NCBI RefSeq assembly: GCF_900111805.1 | Contig: NZ_FOJN01000010.1 | Coordinates: forward strand, 104,968-168,967 | DNA length: 64,000 bases | Reading direction: 5' to 3' | DNA from: Rhodococcoides kroppenstedtii | Lineage (GTDB): Bacteria > Actinomycetota > Actinomycetes > Mycobacteriales > Mycobacteriaceae | Shown here: piece after piece, positions 26,961-36,352 of the stretch | How the letters are laid out: every line of letters starts with the position of its first letter | How positions within the stretch are numbered: the first letter of the stretch is position 1 | The notes under the pieces: model-generated | Seen by the model: the letters and a program-made list of their open reading frames with translations, nothing else | Told to the model about the DNA's origin: nothing | Databases searched by the model: none | Program-made: the position numbers and the translations under genes

Positions 26961-28621
26961 CCGAGTTGCGTCCCTGGCAGAAAGAAGCGTTCGAGGCCTG
27001 GCGTGCTGCGGGGTCCCGCGGCATTGTCGAAGCGGTCACCGGGACGGGAAAGACGCGGGTCGGCGTCGCAGCGATGCTGGCCGCGCGGAGCATGAACCAG
27101 CAGGTTCTCGTGGTGGTTCCGACGATCGACCTTCTCGAACAGTGGTTCATCGAGATAAAGAATTTGCTTCCTTCGGTGTCCGTGGGCAGGCGCGGGAACG
27201 GCCACAAGGACGACTTCCGGCACAGCAGCATCCTGATCAGCACCATTCAATCGGCGATCATGAGGGGTGCCCCGCAACCCCGACCCGGTGCGCTGCTCGT
27301 TGCGGACGAGGTGCACCGATACGGCACCGACGGGTTCGCGCGAGTCTTCAGCGATCGCTTCGACCACCGGTTGGGGTTGACCGCGACACTGGAACGTCAG
27401 GACGAGGGCGTCGACACCTACATCCGGCCGTATTTCGAGACGACGATCGCAGGGTGCGACTTCGCGCGGGGGCGGCGGGACAACGTCCTGGCCCCGGTGC
27501 GGGTCATGACGGTCGCGGTGGAGTTCACGCCAGACGAGCGTCGGAAATTCGACGAGCACGACGCCGTCGCTCAAGACGCTCGACAGCAGCTCGTCGCTCA
27601 GTATGGCTGCACAGCTGCACCTTTCGGGGCCTTCATGAAGGATGTTGCTGTCCTGTCCGAGCAGCGAGATCTGCCCGAGGGGCGGCTGGCCGGTCGCTAC
27701 ATGTCGGCGTTCAGCAAGCGGCGGAGTCTGCTCGCCGACTGCGCGGGCAAGCTGAGTGCGCTCGCTGTTCTCGCGCCCGCGCTGGCGCAGTCGGACCGAT
27801 CGATCGTGTTCTCGGAGACCAAGGCGTCTGCGGAAGCCGGATCGGTAGTACTCCGTGAGCACGGAGTGAAGTCCAGCGCTTACTCCAGCGGGCTCGACCG
27901 ACTCGCGCGAACCCGTGTCCTCCAGCAGTTCCGAGCTGGGGCGCTGACCAACCTCGTGGCACCGCGTGTGCTGGATGAAGGGATCGACGTTCCGGCCGTC
28001 GATGTCGGGGTCATCATCGCGAGCAGCAGCTCGCGACGCCAGATGATCCAGCGGATGGGCCGCGTTCTCCGTCCGAAACCGGGCGGCCGCGCGGCCGCGT
28101 TCGTCATCCTCTACGTCCCGGGAACCATGGAGGATCCGGCGCTGGGGGCTCACGAGGCATTTCTGGAGCAGCTTCTCGACGTGGCGGAGGAGCAGGTCGA
28201 TGTGTCACTACAGGACGCCGCGGGGTTGTTGACCGAGTGGCTGTCGCGGCCGATCGAGAGGCCGGCCCAGCCTGCCCGCCGACCAGTCGAGCTGCCGTCG
28301 TTCATCGAACCCACGCTGGCAGTCATCGCGCCAGCTGCATTGAGCAACGGCGCAGACGCGACGACGCAGACCGCCGGCGAGACGACAGGCGGGTTCGACA
28401 TGATCCTGCGATACACAGCGACGTTGCCCGCGAAGAACGCGCGAGTTGTAATCGACGTGCTCGGACTGGGAGGCGAACCACCTCGTCCGGTAGCCGAGAT
28501 CGCTCGGATGGAGGGCGTGGCAATCGAGGAGGTCATCAGGATGCGGCAAGCAGCGATCGAGCGCGTTCGCGCCCTCGCGGCCACAGGGCAGCAGGACATC
28601 ACAAGGAAGCAGGGCGCATGA
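26957..28621 (+). CDS. SF2 DEAD/DEAH helicase (RadD/XPB-like) with sigma-region-4-like tail
   Basis: 554 residues. Motifs: PWQKEAF Q-motif region, Walker A EAVTGTGKTRVG at 25-36, LLVADEVHRYG for the DEVH box, LTATLERQDE and motif VI QMIQRMGRVLRPKPGG. The core looks like restriction-type or RadD-type helicases. The last 70 residues (VLGLGGEPPRPVAEIARMEG then VAIEEVIRMRQAAIERVRAL) look like a sigma-70 region 4 helix-turn-helix. ATG 26957 overlaps the previous stop. Four co-oriented genes overlap, so it acts with the SF1 protein and downstream nuclease. Confidence 0.85.
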   Translation: MTELRPWQKEAFEAWRAAGSRGIVEAVTGTGKTRVGVAAMLAARSMNQQVLVVVPTIDLLEQWFIEIKNLLPSVSVGRRGNGHKDDFRHSSILISTIQSAIMRGAPQPRPGALLVADEVHRYGTDGFARVFSDRFDHRLGLTATLERQDEGVDTYIRPYFETTIAGCDFARGRRDNVLAPVRVMTVAVEFTPDERRKFDEHDAVAQDARQQLVAQYGCTAAPFGAFMKDVAVLSEQRDLPEGRLAGRYMSAFSKRRSLLADCAGKLSALAVLAPALAQSDRSIVFSETKASAEAGSVVLREHGVKSSAYSSGLDRLARTRVLQQFRAGALTNLVAPRVLDEGIDVPAVDVGVIIASSSSRRQMIQRMGRVLRPKPGGRAAAFVILYVPGTMEDPALGAHEAFLEQLLDVAEEQVDVSLQDAAGLLTEWLSRPIERPAQPARRPVELPSFIEPTLAVIAPAALSNGADATTQTAGETTGGFDMILRYTATLPAKNARVVIDVLGLGGEPPRPVAEIARMEGVAIEEVIRMRQAAIERVRALAATGQQDITRKQGA

Positions 28622-29478
28622 CGCAACTTCAGCTCACCCACGATGAATATCGATTGTTCACGATTACCCCCGAAGATGGTTCGGCCATCGGAAACGTCTC
28701 GGCCCGTACACGCCTGGGCTTTCCCAAGAACCGATACGGAAGAGCCAAGGACGGCTTGCTGGCGAAGCGTTTGATTCTGCGAGCACCGGGTGGTGGCGGT
28801 GCCATCAAGCGAGCCCCCGCGGCGGACGAGTCCGACATCGAGATGGATTCGAACCGGGGGATCGCGGTCGTCACGCCGCCGGTGGCCGAGTCGAACCTCT
28901 ATGCACCGATGCTGGAGACATTGAGAGGCGCGTGGGGAGCGGATCGCGGATTCGAACCGATCGCAGTGGAGGACGTGGCCAACCTCGGGAGCAGGAAGAC
29001 AGGTGGGAAGTGGACGCGCCCTGATCTCGTGGCAGTCGGTGTCACCACGTTCGACTTCGTTCCGGATCTTCTCTTCGACGTGATTACTTTCGAGGTCAAG
29101 CCTGCTGATCAGGTCAATGTGCTGGCGGTATACGAGGCACTGGCTCACCGGCGCTCTGCAACGCACGCGTTCGTTGCCGTCCACATCCCGGCGGTCCTGT
29201 CCGATTCTTTGAAAAGGGGTGTGCAGCAGGTGGTTGCAACGGCCGCAGAGCATGGAATCGGTGTCATCAGTTTCGCCGATCCATCGGACTACGAGACCTG
29301 GGAAGTACTTGTGGACGCAGTCCGAGTGTCGTCTCCGCCGGAACAGATCGATGCATTCGTGCGCAGGAATATCTCGCTTGACGGCCAAGGCCGCGTTTCC
29401 AATGCAGTCGAGAGATTGCGACGCGGACTTCCCCCGACTTCGGACGGCGACGCCATCCTCGCCTCGGCTGATTCGTAA
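28618..29478 (+). CDS. PD-(D/E)XK-like nuclease-fold protein
   Basis: 286 residues, ATG overlapping the helicase stop (ATGA). The N-terminal ~70 residues may form a small winged helix (SARTRLGFPKNRYGRAKDG). The middle carries a PD-(D/E)XK-type pattern: a conserved RPDLVAVG strand, then DVITFEVKPADQ (acidic residue plus E-x-K) and an HAFVAVHIPA helix/strand. Such domains cut or bind DNA. There is no named family here. With two helicases before it, it could supply the nuclease step of the module. Confidence 0.72.
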   Translation: MTQLQLTHDEYRLFTITPEDGSAIGNVSARTRLGFPKNRYGRAKDGLLAKRLILRAPGGGGAIKRAPAADESDIEMDSNRGIAVVTPPVAESNLYAPMLETLRGAWGADRGFEPIAVEDVANLGSRKTGGKWTRPDLVAVGVTTFDFVPDLLFDVITFEVKPADQVNVLAVYEALAHRRSATHAFVAVHIPAVLSDSLKRGVQQVVATAAEHGIGVISFADPSDYETWEVLVDAVRVSSPPEQIDAFVRRNISLDGQGRVSNAVERLRRGLPPTSDGDAILASADS

Positions 29479-30125
29479 TGGCAAAGGTTCGTTCGATAGC
29501 TCCGAGCAATCAACGGGTGAAGGCACACCCGACCGAGGTCGATTGCCAGTTCGCAGTCATCCGCGACGGCGCAGGCGACACGTTGATCCACCTGTCGACC
29601 TTCGGTTCCGACAACCGTATGTCTGCACCGAAGAGTAGCCAGTCTTTCCAACTCGATCGCCCGATGGCAGAGCAGCTCGTCGAACTGCTGATCGACACGT
29701 TCGGTCTGAATCCAGGCATCCCGTCTGCAATCGAGCCACCGTCTCCCGCCAATGTCACAGCAGAATCGACGCCTCGCGTCGACATCGCGTTCCCCGCAGT
29801 CGCCGAACAGGGCGTCGACGAACGCATCGCCGCTGTCGTTTCGGACCACGAATTCATGGCGCGATACGAGAGGTTTGCGCCACGGTTCTCACCGATGTCG
29901 ATCGGGATCCTGCTGTCCGCCGCGATCACCTCGAACGGACGGCTCCCATTCGATACCGTGGCGCAGCTTCTCGGAATCCGAGTCTCACGGGTTCGCCAAG
30001 CAATCGCCGTTCTGAGTCAGGTCATCAACGGCGAGGGTGCCACGCTTCTGGAAGAGAATGGGGTGGAAGTCGTACTGCATGAGAGATTGATGTTCGAGGA
30101 GTTCGGAGTTCCCAGCCGGTCGTGA
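29478..30125 (+). CDS. Small protein with a PglZ-like C-terminal domain
   Basis: 215 residues. The ATG shares its A with the previous stop (TAATG). Residues ~20-75 (LIHLSTFGSDNR, KSSQSFQLDRPMAEQLVELL) look like a small stand-alone family seen next to nucleic-acid genes. Residues ~143-215 align with the last 70 residues of PglZ encoded on the other strand: SNGRLPFDTVAQLLGI versus SNGRITLSHAASILGI, LSQVINGEG versus LSQVLNADG, LMFEEFGV versus LMFEQFGV. I count 32 identities in 63 positions by eye. The domain looks like a winged helix. The gene stop directly abuts that of brxHI. Confidence 0.8.
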   Translation: MAKVRSIAPSNQRVKAHPTEVDCQFAVIRDGAGDTLIHLSTFGSDNRMSAPKSSQSFQLDRPMAEQLVELLIDTFGLNPGIPSAIEPPSPANVTAESTPRVDIAFPAVAEQGVDERIAAVVSDHEFMARYERFAPRFSPMSIGILLSAAITSNGRLPFDTVAQLLGIRVSRVRQAIAVLSQVINGEGATLLEENGVEVVLHERLMFEEFGVPSRS

Positions 30126-32285
30126 CTAGTGCACAGAGTGAATCTGTACCGGATCGGTGAGGACCATGTTCGCGGATTCGCTGTCCAGCAGCCGGGAGGA
30201 CAGCGTCAGTGCTGCAAGCTTGTCAGGAAGTGCCGCGGAGAACTTCAGCCCCCGGACAGCTTTCGGATCGACGAAAGGGAGTGGCTTCGGTGCATCGGGC
30301 CGACGTGCTGCAGCCAGAGCGTCGCTGATCTGCCGCGGGTCGAGATCGGAGTGGAGCCGGATGTAATCGCTGCGTGCGCTCTGACGCGGTGGCACCAGGT
30401 CGGGCAACCATGCCGACAGGGTTCGGTTCGCCCTCGATCCCGCCCATGTCCACCACCTCCAGTCACCTCCGTCGCGCGTGATGACCAGAGCGTCCGACGA
30501 CACGGCCACATTCCGGTCTGCGCGGGTTCCTTCGATGTCATCGCGTGCTCGCCGGGTCAATGTCACCCCGGCGGGGGCAGCGCCCAGTATCACCGCTCGC
30601 ATGCCCCTGGCGATCGGGAAAGACGCGCCTTCTCCTGCTGATCCCCACTTGGCACGTCCGGTGACCGTCGTGGATTCGACGTAGCAGAGCCGTCTTTTCC
30701 AGTCGATGTGCGTGACCAACCACGAGCGTCCGCCGAGCAGCAAAACTCGGGGTCCCTCGACGGATTCGGTGAGAACCTCGGTCTCCACGAAACCGATGTC
30801 GTTTCGCCCTGCCATCACGGTGAATTGTGGTGCGGCGGTGAATACTGCCAGAAGGTCCATGAAATGGCGTCGACCGAACCTCTGCTCTGCCGCCGGCCCG
30901 ATGAATGCGATCCCTCCGTCACGTTCGAGGAACTTCTCCTCGAGCAGGTAGTCGAACGCTTGCTGGGCCGTCGAATCGAACAGTGGGAGCGTGCCCCAAG
31001 GCTTCTTCCAGTCAGTCAGTGGGATCTTGTGGTGTTGCAGTGCGTAGGCGAGTACCTGCTGAGCCGCGATGTGGCGAGGAGCCACGGGCGGCGTCACGGG
31101 CTCGACCCAGCCTGCGCTCCAACACATCAGCATCCCCAGAACGGATACGAGATTGCTCGAATCGAGCGCGAGGAACAAGCAGTTGCGGGACGTTCCAGGA
31201 CGCCTTCCGGTTCGCCCGAGTCGCTGCAAGAACGAGGAGACGGTCCTCGGAGCGTTGATCTGAATCACTCGATCGAGGTCGCCGACATCGATACCGAGCT
31301 CCAGCGTGGAGGTCGCAACGATCACGCAGTCGCGCGCGTCCGCGAAGGCCTCCTCGGAGCGTCGACGCTCCGTAGCGGACAGTGACGAGTGTGAGAGGAA
31401 AACGGTGATGCCTGCGTCATGCAAACCCTCCCCTAATTCTTCTGCAAGTCGACGTGAGTCGACGAAGACGAGTCGCTTCTCTCCGTGGTGGAGTGCGGCG
31501 ATGACTTTGACCGCGTTCTCGACACTCCCTACGTAATCGACGGTGACATCGACCGACGCCAAGGCTGGCAGGATAGATCCCTCGCGAACGACGAGTGACG
31601 TCTCCATGGCTGCAATGGCATTGGTGGGTACCTCCGGTGCAATGACGCTGCCGACGCGGGTGGTGTCGGCGGACTGCAGCCACTGGAGGAGCTCTGTCGG
31701 GTTACCGACGGTGGCGGACATGCCGATGCGCTGGAGCGGGCGCCCCAGCAGGCTTTCGATTCGGGCCAACACGGCCAGCAGATGCCATCCCCGATCGTCC
31801 CCGGCGAAGGCGTGCACTTCGTCGATCACCACCGCCTGGAGGTTGCCGAACAGCTGTTCGGCATCGACGGACCGGGAGACCAGAATCGATTCCAGTGACT
31901 CGGGCGTAGTGAGGAGGACGTCGGGTCGATCGCGCATGATGGCGGCGCGCTTGGCTGCGGTTACGTCACCGTGCCACGTCGCGGCGGTGTGGCCGGTCCA
32001 CGCGGAATATGTCGCTACGCGCGGTTGCAGGTTGTTCAGCAGCGCCTTCAACGGACAGAGGTAGAGGACGGACAACCCCTGCCAGCGCTGTGCCGACATT
32101 CGACTCAACAGTGGAAACAGCGCTGCTTCCGTCTTGCCCCCGGCCGTCGGTGCCAGAAGAATCGCGTCTTCGCCGTCGAGTACGGGTCGAACCGCCGAGT
32201 CCTGGAGAGGGCGCAATTCCTGCCACCCGAGGCTGTTGACGACGTGGTGCTGAATCACCGGATCGAGAAGGTCGAAACCACTCAC
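30126..32285 (-). CDS. brxHI: BrxHI, Lhr-like helicase of the type 2 BREX operon
   Basis: 719 residues from GTG 32285, which overlaps the brxD stop by 4 bp; the longer open frame upstream lies within brxD. SF2 motifs: LLAPTAGGKTEAA (Walker A near 44-54), VVIDEVHAFAGDDRG (DEVH), and FLQRLGRTGRRPGTS (motif VI), as in Lhr-like helicases. A C-terminal region (SWLVTHIDWKRRLCYVES) is also Lhr-like. BREX type 2 operons carry this helicase at the end of the locus; it is needed for phage defence in some systems but its exact step is unknown. It is the last gene and converges with the plus-strand module. Confidence 0.93.
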   Translation of the reverse strand: MSGFDLLDPVIQHHVVNSLGWQELRPLQDSAVRPVLDGEDAILLAPTAGGKTEAALFPLLSRMSAQRWQGLSVLYLCPLKALLNNLQPRVATYSAWTGHTAATWHGDVTAAKRAAIMRDRPDVLLTTPESLESILVSRSVDAEQLFGNLQAVVIDEVHAFAGDDRGWHLLAVLARIESLLGRPLQRIGMSATVGNPTELLQWLQSADTTRVGSVIAPEVPTNAIAAMETSLVVREGSILPALASVDVTVDYVGSVENAVKVIAALHHGEKRLVFVDSRRLAEELGEGLHDAGITVFLSHSSLSATERRRSEEAFADARDCVIVATSTLELGIDVGDLDRVIQINAPRTVSSFLQRLGRTGRRPGTSRNCLFLALDSSNLVSVLGMLMCWSAGWVEPVTPPVAPRHIAAQQVLAYALQHHKIPLTDWKKPWGTLPLFDSTAQQAFDYLLEEKFLERDGGIAFIGPAAEQRFGRRHFMDLLAVFTAAPQFTVMAGRNDIGFVETEVLTESVEGPRVLLLGGRSWLVTHIDWKRRLCYVESTTVTGRAKWGSAGEGASFPIARGMRAVILGAAPAGVTLTRRARDDIEGTRADRNVAVSSDALVITRDGGDWRWWTWAGSRANRTLSAWLPDLVPPRQSARSDYIRLHSDLDPRQISDALAAARRPDAPKPLPFVDPKAVRGLKFSAALPDKLAALTLSSRLLDSESANMVLTDPVQIHSVH

Positions 32286-33574
32286 AGCTCTACCTCGTCG
32301 GCGGACGCCGCGTGCCGTTCGGTGTCGGTCATCTCGGAGTCCGTCACAGTGAGCGAGTAGTCGCGCCTCGGATCGAAATCCACGAATTGGTCGACCTTGT
32401 CGAGCACATCCAGAACAATTTTTTTCAGAAACAGGCGAGGAGACGTCCCGACCTGGCCTCCAAGCTTTCCCGCGACGGCGCTCGCCAAGACGGAGATGTA
32501 CGCGTCGTCCACCATGGCATCGATTCGAGCCGGCGACGAGGCGCCGTCGCGGTAGACGTTTCGCACCCGTACACCCACCTCCACAAGCTTCTCGAGGTCG
32601 AATGCGCTGAGTCGAATTTGTGGCGCCCTCGGATTGTCGAATCGAGCAGGTCCTGTGAAATCGGTGTGCAGTCGCTGCGCGAGAGGCGGGAGGGACTGCA
32701 CACCCATACGCCCGTCGAAGAAGGCCGGAGTTCCCGTGATCACCAAGTACAGGCCGGGGTAGCGACCGGTGTCCAACTCGTCGATCCACTGCCGCAGAGC
32801 ATTCAGAGCTTTCTCGCGCGTGTCCGACCGCATGCGCTGCAACGTTTCGACCTCGTCGATCACCAGTAACAGGCCGGGGTGCCGAGCGCCCTTGAGTACA
32901 GCGAGAAGACCCTGAAGGAAGCCCATGGCCAGGAAGTGATCGACGTCCTGTCGCACCCCGGCAGCCCGCTTGGCTGCAGCGCTCACGTGCGGTTGACCAC
33001 CGAGCCACGCGACGAGGGCATCAGCCGTCGCTGTGTCGTCGCGCTCGAGGCAGTCACGATACGCACGCAAGACCATCGGATAGATCGGTGTGACGGCGGC
33101 GACGGCAGACAGTCGCGTTTCCAGGAGGGCCTCGACCTGCTCCGATGTTGCCTCGCTCGTACCCGCTGCCGTAGCGGCGTCCTCCTCGATCCCGTACAAC
33201 CACGAATCCAAGACGCCCCGAAATGCGGACGGCGCGAAACTCGACGTGCGCAGTGATTCCGTGGTGCGGCGGTACACGGTCTCCAGCTTGTGCAGCGGGG
33301 TTTCGACCTCGCTGATCTGCACCTCCGCGACGGCCATTCCTCGTTTGAGCGCTTGCTGCTGAAGCCACCGCGCGTAGAAGGTCTTGCCCGAACCGTACTC
33401 TCCTCGAACAGCTTTGAAAATGGAGCCACCAGCAGAGACCGCGTCGAGCTCCTCATTGACCGTTGCCTCGAACTTGTCGATCCCGACCGCCAGGACGTCG
33501 AGATTTCCGGACGGGACCGTTCCCTGGCGTAGGGCTTGGAGAATCTCGCGTCGACGAACCGGTGACAGTGTCAT
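32282..33574 (-). CDS. brxD: BrxD, AAA+ ATPase of type 2 BREX
   Basis: 430 residues with Walker A RGEYGSGKTFYARWLQ (about 58-70) and Walker B GLLLVIDEVETLQ (about 245-257). This matches the BrxD (DUF2791) ATPases of BREX types 2 and 6. The ATG at 33574 overlaps the pglZ stop; the stop overlaps brxHI. Its role is supposed to be in DNA remodelling for methylation or restriction. Confidence 0.92.
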   Translation of the reverse strand: MTLSPVRRREILQALRQGTVPSGNLDVLAVGIDKFEATVNEELDAVSAGGSIFKAVRGEYGSGKTFYARWLQQQALKRGMAVAEVQISEVETPLHKLETVYRRTTESLRTSSFAPSAFRGVLDSWLYGIEEDAATAAGTSEATSEQVEALLETRLSAVAAVTPIYPMVLRAYRDCLERDDTATADALVAWLGGQPHVSAAAKRAAGVRQDVDHFLAMGFLQGLLAVLKGARHPGLLLVIDEVETLQRMRSDTREKALNALRQWIDELDTGRYPGLYLVITGTPAFFDGRMGVQSLPPLAQRLHTDFTGPARFDNPRAPQIRLSAFDLEKLVEVGVRVRNVYRDGASSPARIDAMVDDAYISVLASAVAGKLGGQVGTSPRLFLKKIVLDVLDKVDQFVDFDPRRDYSLTVTDSEMTDTERHAASADEVEL

Positions 33575-36351
33575 GGGGCTACTCCGAACTGCTCGAACAT
33601 GAGGTCAGCGGACAATTCCACTTCTGTCCCGTTGTCGCTCAACGCTATGACACCATCGGCATTGAGCACCTGACTCAATGCGGCTACCGCACGACGTGCC
33701 CGACCCGGTTGGATACCGAGGATCGACGCAGCATGAGACAGGGTGATCCGGCCGTTCGACTGGATCAGCCTGACCAGTAGGGCACCGATTTGCTGTTTGG
33801 CGATGCGCGGAGGGAACGCAGCGCACTGCTGCGCGAACAAGGGCGATCCGAGAAGGTCGGCGACGCGATCTCGGCCCCCCACTGGCTTGGCGTCACCTGG
33901 TGACGTCGGCTCGGCCACGTCGAAGAGTGTGTCGGTGGGCGCGGGACGTGGTACCTGCTTCTTCGAGCGCGGCCGTACCGGTGGAGCCGTGTCCACGACA
34001 GTGATTGCAGGTCGCGCGGCGTCCCACCACGCGGGTGCCATATTGGGGCGTTCCACCAGACCCAAGTGCTGAGGCACGGCACCGTTGACGAGAATGCTCA
34101 CCGGAATCACGGCCTCGGACAGAGCCGCGCCTCCGTGATAGCCGGCTTTGAGACCGGTGTAGCGCACGTGCTCGTCGACAGCCAGCACGGCTCGGTTGTG
34201 GTCTGTCAAGACGCGTTCGCCCTGCACGATGACCTCGTCCGCGTGAACGGAGGCGGGATCGGCCTCCGACAAGCCTCGGTATCGCGCGGATTCACGGGTT
34301 CCACGCTGAACGCTGGGGTGCTCACGGCGCTCCACCACATGGCCGTGATCGCTCGTGAGCACTACCGTTCTTCCGACGACGGCGGCAGCAGCCAACAAGG
34401 CATCGAGATGTTTGAAACTCGACGTCGACCACGAGGTTCCGATCGGGTCGGACCTGTCGAGGGCATCGTCGATGTCGTTGAGCACGCACGCCACTACGGG
34501 ACGTCGCTCGGTGTCTTCCAGTGCAGTTCGTACCTCGGTGGCGAGGGCATGCCCACGCGACACCGCGTCCATATCGGCCTTGTGGAACAGCACCTGACCT
34601 GACGCGGGGAGACCGTTACGCTGCAGCCAGGCATTGAAATTGTGCCGTTCGGTGCCCTGAGTGCCGGTCGCCAGGGCGCCGGACAGCAGCGAGCACCTCG
34701 AGAATTTCGTGACGGTCGGTAGTACGGCAAGCGCCGCTCGTACTCCGACGGCATCTTCGAGTTCGCACTCCTGCCATTGCGGGCGATAGCGGCGAAGTGC
34801 ATCGGAGACGACGTCGTTGGCGACGGGTGCGCTCATGCCATCGCAGACGACGAGGAGGACCGGAGTCGCCGGCGATCCCGGAGTATGGCCGGTGGCCCCC
34901 GGTGGCGGAACGGTCAGAGGTTCGAGGACCCGGTCGAGAAAATCTTCGATGAACAAGAGTCCCGGCGAAGAACTGCGGTGCACGCCATTGGAGGCAACAA
35001 GCCGAGCGAAGGACCTATCGAAGTGCCCTCGCTGGGTACGGGCGGCCTCGACAATCCGGTGGGTTGCCGCCGCGAGCATTGTGTTGTCCGCACCGGTGAA
35101 AGCGACGTTGACTGCGCCGTCCACCCAGGACAACTCGGACCGGTACGCAGAGAGCCATCCGGGCAGGGTATCGGGTTCTGTGCTGGGAGACTTCAGGTAG
35201 CGGAGCAGCCTGACAGCGGCGGCGCCGACTCGCACATCGCGCGGTGCATCGGTGGAATCGGGCTGCGCCGACCGGTGTGCGACCACGTTCGCCCACGCGT
35301 TCTCCACTTCGCTCAGGTCGGAGGAGTCGATCGCCGCGGCAAGTGCCTCGGCAAAGCGGTCGATCCGGGGTCGCAACGCCGATGGCAGAACATCCGACCT
35401 TCCCACCAGAGCAGCCGCGTCGAATCCGTCCACCAGCGACTCGGCGCGGCGAATGGTGCTGGCCGGAACATCGGGACCGGATACCGCCAACGTCGCTGTG
35501 TTCCCCCAGGCAGTCAGGTGGCTTTCGGACAGCTGGATCGAACCGCCGACGAAGACGTCGAGAAGCGTGCGCACTCGGATCGACTTCTCGTACGGAACAG
35601 GAAATGCCGCCGAGGCCGAACTTCCGGTGTCCAGCAGTGCTGCGACGAGACCCACCGGGACGACATCGGACGGTCCGGACTGCCTGATCAGCTGTGCGAT
35701 GGGCTCTCCGAGCGGCCCGAGTGATCGAGCGATCCATCGCAGGAGCTGCTCGAGCAGCGCAGCGTCAGTGGCTGTTTTCCAAGTATCGAACCGAGTTGTC
35801 GCGGCGGGGTTCATCGACCACCGGGCGAGGCTGTGGGGCGTGAGTCCTGCAGGGTCGAGGCCGAATTTCTCGCGAGCGAGCACCGTGAACAGGTGATCGG
35901 TCGTCAGAACACCGTCCGGGGCCGGTGTGACGCGAGCGGTGTGCAGCTCCCGGAGCACGGCGCGAGCGCAGTCGTTGTTCAGCCCGAGAAGATCGAACTC
36001 CTGGTGTGCTGCCCCGAACAGTTGTCGGAGAACCGGCCACGGGTCGAGGTTCGAAAGCCGACCGGCAACTAGGTGCTCGAGCACTCCGACAGGGATCTCC
36101 GCCGACGTCCGATCGGTCAGAATGACCACCCAATCGACGTGGGATCTGTCGATCAGCGCGTCCCTGATGGCCAGGACGGACGGAGCAGTGCGCACGCGAA
36201 CCGAGTAGCCGTCGATGGTCAGGTCGGTGTCACCTTCCCATTCGGGTGCGGCGGACACCGCGATGACGCCGTTCTTGTGTCGCGACTGCGTGAAGGATGC
36301 GACGAGAGTGCTGATGCTCACGACGTCGGCGGTCGGAAGACTGTTCACCAC
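33571..36351 (-). CDS. pglZ: PglZ, alkaline-phosphatase-superfamily protein of BREX
   Basis: 926 residues. The alkaline-phosphatase-like core lies near 495-720: LLVVCDGMSAPVANDV (503-507 are C-D-G-M-S), LTSDHGHVVERREHPSVQRG with the metal-binding His/Asp. The N-terminal ~490 residues are PglZ-specific helical. The end (about 857-926) is a winged-helix-like domain that is repeated in the small protein encoded at 29478. Start: GTG 36351, or GTG 36348, one base after the pglY stop. In BREX, PglZ is essential for both methylation and defence. Confidence 0.95.
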   Translation of the reverse strand: MVNSLPTADVVSISTLVASFTQSRHKNGVIAVSAAPEWEGDTDLTIDGYSVRVRTAPSVLAIRDALIDRSHVDWVVILTDRTSAEIPVGVLEHLVAGRLSNLDPWPVLRQLFGAAHQEFDLLGLNNDCARAVLRELHTARVTPAPDGVLTTDHLFTVLAREKFGLDPAGLTPHSLARWSMNPAATTRFDTWKTATDAALLEQLLRWIARSLGPLGEPIAQLIRQSGPSDVVPVGLVAALLDTGSSASAAFPVPYEKSIRVRTLLDVFVGGSIQLSESHLTAWGNTATLAVSGPDVPASTIRRAESLVDGFDAAALVGRSDVLPSALRPRIDRFAEALAAAIDSSDLSEVENAWANVVAHRSAQPDSTDAPRDVRVGAAAVRLLRYLKSPSTEPDTLPGWLSAYRSELSWVDGAVNVAFTGADNTMLAAATHRIVEAARTQRGHFDRSFARLVASNGVHRSSSPGLLFIEDFLDRVLEPLTVPPPGATGHTPGSPATPVLLVVCDGMSAPVANDVVSDALRRYRPQWQECELEDAVGVRAALAVLPTVTKFSRCSLLSGALATGTQGTERHNFNAWLQRNGLPASGQVLFHKADMDAVSRGHALATEVRTALEDTERRPVVACVLNDIDDALDRSDPIGTSWSTSSFKHLDALLAAAAVVGRTVVLTSDHGHVVERREHPSVQRGTRESARYRGLSEADPASVHADEVIVQGERVLTDHNRAVLAVDEHVRYTGLKAGYHGGAALSEAVIPVSILVNGAVPQHLGLVERPNMAPAWWDAARPAITVVDTAPPVRPRSKKQVPRPAPTDTLFDVAEPTSPGDAKPVGGRDRVADLLGSPLFAQQCAAFPPRIAKQQIGALLVRLIQSNGRITLSHAASILGIQPGRARRAVAALSQVLNADGVIALSDNGTEVELSADLMFEQFGVAP

Positions 36352-36352
36352 A

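Noticed and set aside
26051..28153. 700-residue open frame on the minus strand
   Set aside because: Antisense shadow of the helicase genes caused by high GC; low-complexity, no motif, and the plus strand has clear helicase motifs.
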